Below are positions 14,601 to 22,414 of a DNA stretch of 64,000 bases, in pieces. The notes beneath the pieces are model-generated. The model had not been told where the DNA came from. It was given only the letters and a program-made list of their open reading frames with translations, and ran no database searches. Source of the DNA: a virus; IMG/VR virus record IMGVR_UViG_3300045971_001064, positions 34,739-98,738 of that record; one strand, given 5' to 3'. The position numbers and the translations under genes are program-made. Each line of letters opens with the position of its first letter. The first letter of the stretch is position 1.

Positions 14601-15049
14601 GGCGAGAACCTCTGGTAGCTGTGGGTGCAGACGTGGGTGCACCACTCGGCGTGGCGCGTGTTGCGCAGCTTGCCGCAGCAGGGCGATGGAGCTTCGAGGC
14701 AGACCTCGCAGTGGCGCTCGCGGAAGAGCGCTGCCTCCTCGGGCGTCCTTGTTCTCACCGCAGCCTCTCCGGGCAGCGGGTGGCAGATGTGGCAGGCCGA
14801 GCCGTCGCACTCATGCTGCTGCGTGAACCCCTGCCTGCCCGCGATGTAGCCGTGCTCGGGCTGGGTGGCCAGCATGTGGACGGTCTTGGGGTCGAAGCTC
14901 GGCCCGTAGCTGACGTTGTGGAAGATGCCGATGAGCCGCGGCACGCCGTCCGCGTCGTTGAGGTAGACGCGAGCCTTGGCGCCGTACCAGACCTTCGGCT
15001 TACGGCGGAGGCCGAGTCGGACCAGCAGTCTGTTCCACCAGAGTGGCAT
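14597..15049 (-). CDS. Accessory protein containing a tail-tube-like segment
   Basis: 150 residues. The ATG at 15047-15049 is chosen because a class B promoter ends six bases upstream; a GTG two codons earlier is possible. Residues 19-60 (VWYGAKARVYLN, then LIGIFHNVSYGPSFDPKTVH) match the N-terminal strand pair of this phage's own tail tube protein (HGARAVLWIG, VGIFNNVSYGVTYDIAPVY). The C-terminal half is a Cys/His-rich region with repeated CxxC pairs. It lies in an accessory operon, far from the tail genes. The role is unknown. Confidence 0.7.
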   Translation of the reverse strand: MPLWWNRLLVRLGLRRKPKVWYGAKARVYLNDADGVPRLIGIFHNVSYGPSFDPKTVHMLATQPEHGYIAGRQGFTQQHECDGSACHICHPLPGEAAVRTRTPEEAALFRERHCEVCLEAPSPCCGKLRNTRHAEWCTHVCTHSYQRFSP

Positions 15050-15055
15050 GCACAC

Positions 15056-15084
15056 ATCCTAGCACGGCCCTCCCGACGGCGCCA
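15056..15084 (-). promoter_or_regulatory. Class B promoter, leaderless
   Basis: TGGCGC at 15079-15084, 17-base spacer, TAGGAT at 15056-15061 with TGC, then six bases to the ATG. Confidence 0.7.
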
Positions 15085-15088
15085 CCGG

Positions 15089-15095
15089 TAATCTA
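15089..15095 (+). promoter_or_regulatory. Class C element before 15123 block
   Basis: TAATCTA, starting 4 bases beyond the class B -35 box of the opposite strand; 27 bases separate it from the ATG. Confidence 0.5.
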
Positions 15096-15122
15096 TCAGG
15101 TGAGAGCGAGACCTACTTCGGC

Positions 15123-16016
15123 ATGAGCAACATCACCGTCACCCTCGATACTTCGGGCATCGGCGAGGTCATGCGCGAAATCGCGGCCGTGCAGGAGGAG
15201 GTCGCGAAGAAGGTCGGCGACCTCGCTGCCCAGACGCACCTGCACATCAAGGAGCAGGTCCAGCAGAAGCTGACGAGCCGCCGCCAGATGTACGACGACG
15301 CCCTCGACAACGTGGTGGAGGTCTCGCCCGGCGTCCACGTCATCACGCTGAAGAAGGAAGCGGTCTGGATTGAGGAGGGGATGGACGCCCACTCGATGGT
15401 GGACGACCTCCTCAAGAACAACGCCAAGACCGCGAAGGACGGCTCGAAGTACAAGGTCATCCCCTTCGAGCACGACAAGGGCGGGGCGAGCCAGACTCTC
15501 CAGACCAACACACTCAACATGGCCCTGCGCACGGAGTTGAAGAAGCGCAACATCCCGTACAAGGGCATCGAGCGTGGGCCGGGCGGCGCGCCGAAGTCGG
15601 GCCTGCTCCACAAGTTCAACATGATGGACTCGCCCAACCGCCCCGCGGGCACTGCTGGGAAGCCGGGCTGGGGCAAGGGCCCTGAGGGCGCAGTGATGCA
15701 GGGCCCGAACTCGCTCGGTGGCTCGGGTGGCGGGACGCCTCTGCTCAAGGGCGTGCGCATCTACCAGACCGCGCTCTTCAAGAAGGATGCTGCTGGCAAC
15801 GAAGTCCCCGACCTCGACAAGAAGGGCAAGCAGAAGGCCACGCGCAGCATCATGACCTTCCGCGTGGTGTCGTCCAAGCACAAGGGCGTGAAGTGGGAGC
15901 ACCCCGGCATCGAGGGGACGCACTTCTTCGAGGAGGCCGAGACGTGGGCCAAGCAGGAGTGGGACAACCACATCGTGCCCGACATCGTCAAGAAGTTCGA
16001 TTCACCGGGAGGATAG
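15123..16016 (+). CDS. Probable tail-completion protein (HK97 gp10-like)
   Basis: 297 residues. The N-terminal segment MSNITVTLDTSGIGEVMREI, with a long helix, then AVWIEEGMDAHSMVDDLL, resembles HK97 gp10-like tail completion or head-tail joining proteins. A Gly-rich linker at about residues 180-205 (GPNSLGGSGGGTPLLKG) separates it from a C-terminal helical segment (HFFEEAETWAKQEWDN). The family assignment rests on these weak patterns and the late-strand position. Confidence 0.55.
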   Translation: MSNITVTLDTSGIGEVMREIAAVQEEVAKKVGDLAAQTHLHIKEQVQQKLTSRRQMYDDALDNVVEVSPGVHVITLKKEAVWIEEGMDAHSMVDDLLKNNAKTAKDGSKYKVIPFEHDKGGASQTLQTNTLNMALRTELKKRNIPYKGIERGPGGAPKSGLLHKFNMMDSPNRPAGTAGKPGWGKGPEGAVMQGPNSLGGSGGGTPLLKGVRIYQTALFKKDAAGNEVPDLDKKGKQKATRSIMTFRVVSSKHKGVKWEHPGIEGTHFFEEAETWAKQEWDNHIVPDIVKKFDSPGG

Positions 16017-16017
16017 T

Positions 16018-16230
16018 ATGAGCTTCAAGTTCAACAAGGACGAGGCGTTGTCGTGGGCTCTGTCCTTCGCGGTCATGCTCGGCATCGGCGTCGCAGCGCA
16101 CGCAGCCTTCCACACCTACTCGGTTGCCCACGACAGCATCACGTTCGTCACGGTGATGGTGTGGGGCGCGGTCGCTGCCTCGGGCCGCGTGGCGAAGGAC
16201 GTCTCGGCCGCGCTGCTCGCTAGACGCTGA
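16018..16230 (+). CDS. Small two-pass membrane protein, paralog of 11588 product
   Basis: 70 residues starting right after the previous stop. Segments at 12-30 (LSFAVMLGIGVAAHAAF) and 41-58 (TFVTVMVWGAVAAS) with a basic tail match the layout of the 65-residue product at 11588. Its end overlaps the convergent 16220-16747 gene by 11 bases. Confidence 0.72.
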   Translation: MSFKFNKDEALSWALSFAVMLGIGVAAHAAFHTYSVAHDSITFVTVMVWGAVAASGRVAKDVSAALLARR

Positions 16231-16747
16231 CCGGCTCGTCGAGCGGGTCCTTGGGGCTCAGGGGCTTCGCCTTCTTCGGCTCGGGCTTCTTCTCTGCCGC
16301 CTTGCACTCGTTGAACAGGTTGACGCTGGTCGCCTCGGCCCACTCCTCAGTGAAGCCGAGGATGGCCTGCTTCTCGTACTCCGTGCCGTCGACGTTCTCG
16401 ACCGCCTTGAGCCCGCCGCGGATGACCGAGTCGTAGGTGAACTTGGCGAGCCCGGCGCACGTGGGCAGCTTGTCGTACTCCGCGACCGCCTCCGGATTCA
16501 GGCAGGTGGCCAGAGCCGAGTCCCCGGCGAGGTTGCAGGTGAGCTTGATGAAGCCGCGGCCGTTGTCGGTGGTGGCCATCGGCAGTGCGGTCCGGTAGCA
16601 GGCCTTCGCGGTCATCGCGGCCACCACGCGACAGACCTTGCCCATGTCGGGCTCGCCCGCCTTCGCCACGAGCGGCAGCGCGAGGAAGAGCAGGATGGCC
16701 ACGATGAAGAAGGCGGCGACGAAGCGGGCGAAGCTGCGGTTGGTCAC
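16220..16747 (-). CDS. Exported or membrane-anchored protein
   Basis: 175 residues from a GTG preceded by AAGGAG. The N-terminus (RFVAAFFIVAILLFLALPLV) is a signal peptide or anchor. The mature part has six Cys in a regular pattern (VCRVV, ACYR, LTCNL, ATCL, PTCAG, FNEC) suggesting three disulfides, which fits a periplasmic or extracellular location. The C-terminus is Lys/Pro/Glu-rich. The role is unknown; a cell-surface or lysis-inhibition function would fit but is not shown. Confidence 0.75.
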   Translation of the reverse strand: MTNRSFARFVAAFFIVAILLFLALPLVAKAGEPDMGKVCRVVAAMTAKACYRTALPMATTDNGRGFIKLTCNLAGDSALATCLNPEAVAEYDKLPTCAGLAKFTYDSVIRGGLKAVENVDGTEYEKQAILGFTEEWAEATSVNLFNECKAAEKKPEPKKAKPLSPKDPLDEPVSV

Positions 16748-16772
16748 GTGACGCTCCTTGGGGGAAAGAGAT

Positions 16773-16801
16773 ACCGTAGCACGGCGGCTACTTCGCCGCC
16801 A
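16773..16801 (-). promoter_or_regulatory. Class B promoter for the exported protein
   Basis: TGGCGG at 16796-16801, 17-base spacer, TACGGT at 16773-16778 with TGC. The leader of about 20 bases holds AAGGAG. Confidence 0.65.
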
Positions 16802-17078
16802 CGACCTTCCATCCGTCCTGCGACTTCTCGATGCCGTAGGCCACCCGCTCGGCGTAGGTGGGGATGCTCTTGACGAGCTTCCACCCGTAGCTGTGGCGCT
16901 TCGGCTTGGGGAAGCCCGGCGTCGGTGCGAAGATGACGGTGCGGTTGATGAGCACCTTGCCTGACTCCATGACCGCGATGACCTCGCGCTCCCACGAGAT
17001 GAGTGGGCTCTTCGGCTCCTTGTTCTCCTTCACCAGCCGGTACTGCTCCTTCTGTCCGCCTGCGCTGAGCTTGGCCAT
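16788..17078 (-). CDS. Hypothetical basic protein
   Basis: 96 residues with many Lys; the middle is beta-rich (REVIAVMESGKVLINRTVIF). The start follows AGGAGACGAC. The stop lies inside the spacer of the next promoter, so promoter and gene share bases. No family was recognised. Confidence 0.7.
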   Translation of the reverse strand: MAKLSAGGQKEQYRLVKENKEPKSPLISWEREVIAVMESGKVLINRTVIFAPTPGFPKPKRHSYGWKLVKSIPTYAERVAYGIEKSQDGWKVVAAK

Positions 17079-17086
17079 GTCGTCTC

Positions 17087-17218
17087 CTAGAGGAAGGTGA
17101 GGGTGTACCAGCCCGCGTGCGAGGCGCTCTCGTGCACGTGGAAGTGGACGCTGCCGGGAAGCTGGCTGATGAAGGCGGCGAGAGACGTCTCGGAGCGGAA
17201 CTCGATGGTGCGGGCCAT
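17087..17218 (-). CDS. Hypothetical 43-residue protein
   Basis: A small open frame starting MARTIEFRSETSLAAF and ending TLTFL. The start overlaps the upstream stop (TAATG) and the stop lies 8 bases before the next ATG, exactly the spacing seen across this operon. GC-rich codon use matches its neighbours. The predicted form is a short alpha/beta hairpin. No family was recognised. Confidence 0.7.
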   Translation of the reverse strand: MARTIEFRSETSLAAFISQLPGSVHFHVHESASHAGWYTLTFL

Positions 17219-17646
17219 TACTCCTCCCCGAGGGCGTTGAGGGCCTTGACGACGGAGTCGCGGACGTCGCTCTCGAACTCGCTGCGGAACTTCATGCGGC
17301 CGACAGGCGTGTTGAGGAGCGCGTTGGTGTTCTTGAGCGCGTCGACCAGTCCCTTCGCCGCGGGCATGCCGGTCCGGTAGTAGACCTCGCCCTTGTCGCT
17401 GTTCCAGCCGGTGCGGACGAAGACGGCGCCGTCGAAGGCCATGGCGGCCGGGAGCTTCTTGACCTGCTCGTACTCGAAGGGCGCGTCGAGCTTCATGTGG
17501 AGCCAGCGGAAGCCGGTCTCCTTGTCGGTGAACTCGTAGCTGACCGGGTAGACGTCGTCGAGGCCGGTGGCGCGGGACTGGTGGGCCTTGCAGGCGTCGC
17601 AGGAGCCGCAGGGGAGGGCGTAGCCGGGGCGGGCGCAGTCGGTCAT
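17218..17646 (-). CDS. Hypothetical protein with N-terminal Cys cluster
   Basis: 142 residues. CARPGYALPCGSCDACKAHQ at residues 4-23 has four Cys, two in CxxC spacing, a likely metal site. The rest is alpha/beta (YEFTDKETGFRWLHMKLDAP, then AAMAFDGAVFVRTGW) ending in a helical segment. It lies two bases after the leaderless gene upstream. No family was recognised. Confidence 0.72.
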   Translation of the reverse strand: MTDCARPGYALPCGSCDACKAHQSRATGLDDVYPVSYEFTDKETGFRWLHMKLDAPFEYEQVKKLPAAMAFDGAVFVRTGWNSDKGEVYYRTGMPAAKGLVDALKNTNALLNTPVGRMKFRSEFESDVRDSVVKALNALGEE

Positions 17647-17647
17647 G

Positions 17648-17896
17648 TCAGACCTCGGTGGGCAGCATGTTGGAGGACCGGACGGCCGTCAGGCAGTCCG
17701 AGGCGTACTTCTCGGCGGCGGAGAGCTTGCGGCTCAGGTCGCAGTAGACGGCGTGCTCGTAGTCGCACTGCTCGCCTGCGCGCCGCTTCGCGTCGTACCG
17801 CTCCCGGGCGTCGTGGAAGTGGTTGTTGGCGAGGATGCAGTCGTGCTGCGCGCGGGTGAAGGCGTCCTGAAGATACTGCTTGGCGGCTCGGGTCAT
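17648..17896 (-). CDS. Hypothetical helical protein, leaderless start
   Basis: 82 residues starting MTRAAKQYLQDAF. Almost entirely helical with heptad-like spacing (YCDLSRKLSAAEKYASDCLT). The ATG is fixed by the class A promoter with a perfect TTGACA box. The GTACACTCCTTCCATGACC block is identical to that before the genes at 2788 and 3102. Confidence 0.78.
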   Translation of the reverse strand: MTRAAKQYLQDAFTRAQHDCILANNHFHDARERYDAKRRAGEQCDYEHAVYCDLSRKLSAAEKYASDCLTAVRSSNMLPTEV

Positions 17897-17902
17897 GGAA
17901 GG

Positions 17903-17931
17903 AGTGTACCTGAAGTCGAGGTGGGTGTCAA
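17903..17931 (-). promoter_or_regulatory. Class A leaderless promoter
   Basis: TTGACA at 17926-17931, 17-base spacer, TACACT at 17903-17908, six bases to ATG. Confidence 0.85.
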
Positions 17932-17934
17932 GGC

Positions 17935-18291
17935 CTACAGGGTCACGGCCCACGCGAGGCCCAGCATCGTCAGCCCGGCGGCGTGGTGGCTGGTCTTCCG
18001 CACGAGCCCCATGGCCACCAGCGACCGGCAGGTGCGGTGCCACGCCGAGGAGGCGATGCGGCCGTCCGGGGCCAGCGAGTAGCCGTGGCGGGTGAAGCTG
18101 CGGAGGAAGTCCTTCTGTGAATCCGAGAGCTTGACCTTGGGGAAGGTGTCGTCGCCCACCAAGTGCATGGTCATCGGGGCGCCGATGCGGGCAGCGGCCT
18201 TCTCTGCGGTCTCGCGGTCGTGGAAGGTGGCGAGGTCGGGCTGGCCGTCGGCGGCGATGAACTTGACCACGTAGAGGAGGGAGCGAGCCAT
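17935..18291 (-). CDS. Hypothetical protein with C-terminal winged-helix-like region
   Basis: 118 residues. An N-terminal alpha/beta part (LLYVVKFIAADGQPDLATF, with a DRETAEKAAARIGAP helix) is followed by KLSDSQKDFLRSFTRHGYSL and HRTCRSLVAMGLVRK, which looks like a winged-helix segment. The stop lies 4 bases from the -35 box of the next promoter. A transcription role is possible; confidence in it is low. Confidence 0.72.
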   Translation of the reverse strand: MARSLLYVVKFIAADGQPDLATFHDRETAEKAAARIGAPMTMHLVGDDTFPKVKLSDSQKDFLRSFTRHGYSLAPDGRIASSAWHRTCRSLVAMGLVRKTSHHAAGLTMLGLAWAVTL

Positions 18292-18297
18292 GGATGC

Positions 18298-18326
18298 AGT
18301 GTACGCCATCTTGACGCCCGTGTCAA
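18298..18326 (-). promoter_or_regulatory. Class A leaderless promoter
   Basis: TTGACA at 18321-18326, 17-base spacer, TACACT at 18298-18303, GCATCC, ATG. The -35 box overlaps the stop codon of the upstream gene. Confidence 0.82.
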
Positions 18327-18664
18327 GTCGGCGTGTTCTCATCCTTTGGGGTGGAAGGCTGGAGGCTGGCCTCGACCATGTTCGCCGCGCCGCGGCAGAT
18401 GTCGGCGAGGTCGAGCGCCGAGGCCATGTCGTCGGGGTGCCTCTTGTCGAAGTCGCGGCACATCAGCTTGGCGACGTTGACCATCTCCTCGATGCAGGCC
18501 GACATCCACTTCAGGCGGTAGTGCGGGAAGGGCTCGTTCTTGGAGAGCGCCTCGTACATGGCGGCTCGCAGCTTGAGCCCGTGCTGGAGGCGGACCGAGG
18601 TGCGCGATGACTCGACGGCGTCACCCAGCACGGTCGCGATGAGGTCGAGGTCCTGACGAGGCAT
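18323..18664 (-). CDS. Hypothetical helical protein, leaderless start
   Basis: 113 residues starting MPRQDLDLIATVLGDA. All helical, with a Cys-containing helix WMSACIEEMVNVAKLMCRDF. The ATG at 18662-18664 is preferred over the longer frame because the class B -10 box ends six bases upstream. No family was recognised. It is the first gene of the minus block. Confidence 0.75.
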   Translation of the reverse strand: MPRQDLDLIATVLGDAVESSRTSVRLQHGLKLRAAMYEALSKNEPFPHYRLKWMSACIEEMVNVAKLMCRDFDKRHPDDMASALDLADICRGAANMVEASLQPSTPKDENTPT

Positions 18665-18670
18665 GCGAGT

Positions 18671-18699
18671 ACTGTAGCACGGCCGCACGCAATCTTCCA
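18671..18699 (-). promoter_or_regulatory. Class B promoter, leaderless
   Basis: TGGAAG at 18694-18699, 17-base spacer, TACAGT at 18671-18676 with TGC, six bases to ATG. It overlaps the class C element at 18690. Confidence 0.65.
18690..18696 (+). promoter_or_regulatory. Class C element before 18706 gene
   Basis: CAATCTT preceded by GGCCGCACG; 9 bases from the ATG, so the message would be nearly leaderless. Confidence 0.5.
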
Positions 18700-18705
18700 C
18701 TCAGA

Positions 18706-19515
18706 ATGGCCACCACCGAAGTCACTGGCATCTTCCAGACGCCCATCATCGTCAGGAGCGCCATCATCAAGTCCTTGCAGGAACTTCGGGAGGACCCGAC
18801 TCTCATCGAGGACGCCCTCGCCTGCCTCGTGCAGGACGACCTGACCGCGGCGCGCTACGGCGAGAAGACCGTGGCCCAGTGCGTGGAGTGGTTCACGAAG
18901 ACCAACATCCCGGTCAAGCTCGGCCTCAGCCTGACGCAGTTGACCTCGCCGTGCATCTCGGTGGAGTTGAGCGGCGGCGACGAGACCGAAGCCACACTCG
19001 GCGACGTCAACTACACGCCCAGCGAAGAGGACCCGCGTCGCCCCGGGCACTACCGCCAACTCGCCTCGGTGCACTCGCGCGAGAGCGTGAACGTCATCGT
19101 CATGGTGCAGGGCGAGGTCGAGTACCTGCTCTTCCTGTCCTCGCTGCTGCGCTTCGCCGTCCTTCGCCACAAGGAGGACCTCTTCGACGACCGCGGCTTC
19201 GCTCGGATGACGTGGGGCGCTGGCGTGTTCGGCTCGATGCCCGAGGCTCCGGGACGCGAGAACTTCTTCGCCAACACCGTCCGCGTGACCGGCTACGTGC
19301 GCCACGTCTGGCCCGTCCCGCTCGCGAAGGACCAGCCCGACACCGCCATCAGCAGCGTGCCGTTCGGGCCGCGCGTCGCTCCTGTAGCGCAGAACACCGA
19401 GGGCACCGCGACAAGCGTTCCGGCGACGCCCTCCGAGCCCGGGCCCGCTGGAGCCAATCCCTTCGACCCGGCGAACTGGCTGGACAGGGACATCATCTCG
19501 GGGAAGAAGACCTAA
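18706..19515 (+). CDS. Probable neck or tail-terminator protein
   Basis: 269 residues. Helical N-terminus (SAIIKSLQELREDPTLIEDA), then an alpha/beta core with RESVNVIVMVQGEVEYLLFL, a pattern seen in phage tail terminator and neck proteins. The last 50 residues are Pro/Ala/Thr-rich and disordered. It opens the block that leads to the sheath and tube genes. The assignment is based on position and fold impression. Confidence 0.5.
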   Translation: MATTEVTGIFQTPIIVRSAIIKSLQELREDPTLIEDALACLVQDDLTAARYGEKTVAQCVEWFTKTNIPVKLGLSLTQLTSPCISVELSGGDETEATLGDVNYTPSEEDPRRPGHYRQLASVHSRESVNVIVMVQGEVEYLLFLSSLLRFAVLRHKEDLFDDRGFARMTWGAGVFGSMPEAPGRENFFANTVRVTGYVRHVWPVPLAKDQPDTAISSVPFGPRVAPVAQNTEGTATSVPATPSEPGPAGANPFDPANWLDRDIISGKKT

Positions 19516-19532
19516 CCCCGTGAGCCCGCACC

Positions 19533-19541
19533 TAATCTAGG
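19533..19541 (+). promoter_or_regulatory. Class C element before 19548 gene
   Basis: TAATCTAGG preceded by GCCCGCACC; 6 bases from the ATG. Confidence 0.55.
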
Positions 19542-19547
19542 GTCAAG

Positions 19548-21773
19548 ATGCCTCGACGCGCACCGCTTCCCCCGGGGACTGACCCACGTGAGCATCCTGC
19601 CCTCAAGGGCGGGCATGTGGTCATCCTTGGCGGCGAGAAGCCGCTCTTCACGGCGAGTGGTCCCGTCGGCCACGCCGCGCTCGGCCAGATGCTTGAGCAG
19701 AAGGGCTTCGACTATGAGCCCTGCCACGGCAAGTACCAAGGCGACAAGCAGCCCTCGTACATCGTCCACGTGCGCAACGACGGCGAGGACGAGACACTCA
19801 AGGGCATCGCCCGCAGGATGGGGCAGGAGTCGGTTGTCCACTCCGAGGGCGGCAAGCACCAGCTTGTCTACCTGAACGGCGACAACGCGGGCAAGGCGAC
19901 CGCCCCGGCTGGTGGGCTGGAGTGGTACGGCGACAACGAGCCCGACGACAACTACACCACGCTGTACGGCGCGAGCGGTGAGCCGCTCGGCCACTTCAAG
20001 TACAACATGGACTTCGACAACCCGATGGTGCCCGATGGTCCGGGCCCGATGGTCGATGTTCCTGAGGCAGCGAAGCAGGTCCTGAAGTCGGCGGTTGAGT
20101 CCTACCGCGGCATCCTGCTCGACCTCCGCAAGCGCGAGACCGACAAGCTGTCCAAGAAGCTGAACCCGGGCATGGGCGCTGACCGTGACCAGCACACCGG
20201 CTCGCACCCCGACGGCTCAAGCCTCTCGCTCAACCGCCCGAGCCATCCCTTCAGCGAGCCCGCCCGAGCCACGAGCGGCGGCGCCATCGACGGTCGCATC
20301 GCCAAGTACATGACCGAGGGTGGACGCAAGGGCAAGGTCCGTGGCAACAAGCCCTCAAGCGACATCTCGACTCAGGGCCCACACGGCCGCTCATCTCCCC
20401 ACTCAGGCAACATCGTCAGCAAGACGGAGAACCCGATGAAGCTCCATGACCTCATGAAGTCGCAGGCTCAGGCCGTCAAGAAGTTCGGGGAGGAGGGCTT
20501 CCAGCCCACCAACAAGTTCTCGAACAAGCTCGCCGCTGGCCGCGAGAAGTCGCCCGAGGGTTCTCCCGCCGCTGCTGGGGCGAAGGACACCTTCACGCAG
20601 CGCGCGACCACGCCGTCGAGCCCGGGCGCCTTCAAGGCCGAGGAGAGCATGGGCAAGGCCCAGTGCCAGTGCGGCAAGGGCGAGTGCAAGTGGTGCGGCA
20701 AGGCTCCTCCGAAGCCGCGCCCCGGCAACGAGCAGGGTGAGCATGGCGGCAGCCCGAAGAAGCCCGCCTACCAGCCCGGCGACGAGGTCAAGAAGAGCAT
20801 CTGGAAGAAGATGCCTGAGATGACCAAGGCTCAGACCAACGCGCACGCCTCGGCGAAGCGCAACGGTGGGACCATCAAGCTCGGCAAGCAGGAGTTCTAC
20901 CTCGACCACCAGAACCCCACCGTTCCGAAGGAGGACGATGCGTCCATCCCCGGCGGCAAGGAGACCGGCTGGCGCACGGGTGGGCAGAAGCCGAAGAGCG
21001 TCGAGCGCAGCGGCTCAGGCGGCGGCATCTCCGGCAACAAGCCCAAGGCGGGCCCTGACCAGAAGAACACCTCGGAGAACAGCGTGACCGAGGGCACCGT
21101 GCCGAAGTCGAGCGGCAAGAACGACCTCATCGAGAAGGCTGCTGCCGACTTCCATAAGCGGACCGGCAACAAGTTCAAGAAGTACGAGTACGACAACGGC
21201 AAGTGCAAGGAGTGTGGCGCCGGTCTCGACGACTCGGGCTACTGCTCCCGCACCAACCACGACGACGAGGATGAGAGGCCGTCCCCTGAGCAGTCCGCTC
21301 TGGACGAGGGCCGCCACAACCCGCAGGACTTCGAGAAGGCCGCGCCGAGCATGGGCGCTCCGAAGGCCCCGTCTGCTGGTGGCGCTGGCTCGCCGACCTT
21401 GAGCGGCGGCGCCTCCAAGAAGCCGCCCACCACCCACGCGACCGCGAACGCTGTGGGCTTCGGCAAGGCGCTGATGCCGTTCTCGGCCCAGCAGCACGGC
21501 GCGCAGGCTGCGCACGGCGCCGCTGGTGGTGGCGCTGCTCCGACTGCCGCTCCTGCGGTCACTCCCAAGGCGCCCAGCCAGTTCGACCCGTCCCTCTACG
21601 CTCCGCCCGCGGGTGGCGTGAAGTCGGGTCTGCTCACCGACAAGGACTTCGCCAACGCCAAGGGTCCGATGTCCGGCGTTGGGGTCACTCCTCGTCCTGC
21701 TGCACCTGCCGGTCTGCGCTCGCCCGCCCAGCACAAGGGCATCACCGGCTTCCTCAACGGGAAGGGCGGGTAG
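19548..21773 (+). CDS. Large, mostly disordered virion-module protein
   Basis: 741 residues, rich in Gly, Pro, Ser and Lys. Residues 20-180 form a folded domain (HVVILGGEKPLFTASGPVGH, then SVVHSEGGKHQLVYLNGDN). Cys clusters at residues 366-385 (CQCGKGECKWCGK) and about 550-570 (CKECGAGLDDSGYC) look like zinc ribbons. The rest alternates low-complexity linkers with Lys-rich stretches. It has the same design as the 7231, 8023 and 10154 products and is probably a multi-domain virion or assembly protein. Confidence 0.6.
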   Translation: MPRRAPLPPGTDPREHPALKGGHVVILGGEKPLFTASGPVGHAALGQMLEQKGFDYEPCHGKYQGDKQPSYIVHVRNDGEDETLKGIARRMGQESVVHSEGGKHQLVYLNGDNAGKATAPAGGLEWYGDNEPDDNYTTLYGASGEPLGHFKYNMDFDNPMVPDGPGPMVDVPEAAKQVLKSAVESYRGILLDLRKRETDKLSKKLNPGMGADRDQHTGSHPDGSSLSLNRPSHPFSEPARATSGGAIDGRIAKYMTEGGRKGKVRGNKPSSDISTQGPHGRSSPHSGNIVSKTENPMKLHDLMKSQAQAVKKFGEEGFQPTNKFSNKLAAGREKSPEGSPAAAGAKDTFTQRATTPSSPGAFKAEESMGKAQCQCGKGECKWCGKAPPKPRPGNEQGEHGGSPKKPAYQPGDEVKKSIWKKMPEMTKAQTNAHASAKRNGGTIKLGKQEFYLDHQNPTVPKEDDASIPGGKETGWRTGGQKPKSVERSGSGGGISGNKPKAGPDQKNTSENSVTEGTVPKSSGKNDLIEKAAADFHKRTGNKFKKYEYDNGKCKECGAGLDDSGYCSRTNHDDEDERPSPEQSALDEGRHNPQDFEKAAPSMGAPKAPSAGGAGSPTLSGGASKKPPTTHATANAVGFGKALMPFSAQQHGAQAAHGAAGGGAAPTAAPAVTPKAPSQFDPSLYAPPAGGVKSGLLTDKDFANAKGPMSGVGVTPRPAAPAGLRSPAQHKGITGFLNGKGG

Positions 21774-22406
21774 TTGGAGGTCTACGGACTCATCGACCCG
21801 CGTTCGGGAGAGTTGCGCTACGTCGGCAAGACGGAGCGCTCGAACGTCGTGCGTCTGAAGAGGCACGTGCATAACGCTCATGAAGGGGTGTCGTCGCACG
21901 CCTACAACTGGCTGCGTCAGCTTCTGGCCGCAGGTCTCAAGCCCGAGGTCTCGGTGCTGGAGGTTCATGAGACCGCCGAAGCTCTGAACGAAGCCGAGCG
22001 CCACCTCATCGCCTACTTCCGGAGCATCGGCTGTGACCTCACGAACGCCACCGAGGGCGGCGATGGCTCTGTCGGGTATCGGCACACCGAGGAGTCCAAG
22101 CAGAAGCAGCGGTCCAAGATGACTGGCCGCCGGTTGACCGAGGAGCACCGAGCCAGCATCTCAGGTGGGCTGATGGGACGCATCGTGTCCCACGCGACGC
22201 GCGCCAAGCTGAGCGCCGCCAACTCGAAGTCCAACTCTTACCGCGCCCAGTCCGTCGTTGACGACGACGGCGTGGTGTACCCGAGCATCAGCGCCGCAGC
22301 ACGGGCGCTCAATATTCCGTCAGGAAACATCGCCCGAGCCGTTCGCAACGGGTCTACTGCCGGAGGTCGCGCCTTCGCGCTGACCGACGGTAATCTAGCT
22401 GCTTAG
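21774..22406 (+). CDS. GIY-YIG homing endonuclease, intact
   Basis: 210 residues from a TTG directly after the previous stop. Core VYGLIDPRSGELRYVGKT, conserved RLKRHVHNAH, and a complete NEAERHLIAYF helix with the catalytic Glu. Two NUMOD3-like repeats follow (TEESKQKQRSKMTGRR and TEEHRASISGG), then a NUMOD1-like tail (ISAAARALNIPSGNIARAVR). It sits between the 741-residue protein and the tail sheath. It shares long stretches with the paralog at 9549. Confidence 0.9.
   Translation: MEVYGLIDPRSGELRYVGKTERSNVVRLKRHVHNAHEGVSSHAYNWLRQLLAAGLKPEVSVLEVHETAEALNEAERHLIAYFRSIGCDLTNATEGGDGSVGYRHTEESKQKQRSKMTGRRLTEEHRASISGGLMGRIVSHATRAKLSAANSKSNSYRAQSVVDDDGVVYPSISAAARALNIPSGNIARAVRNGSTAGGRAFALTDGNLAA
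22391..22398 (+). promoter_or_regulatory. Class C element before the sheath gene
   Basis: TAATCTAG inside the last codons of the GIY-YIG gene, 16 bases before the sheath ATG, with TTAGGAGAAG between them. Confidence 0.55.
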
Positions 22407-22414
22407 GAGAAGCC

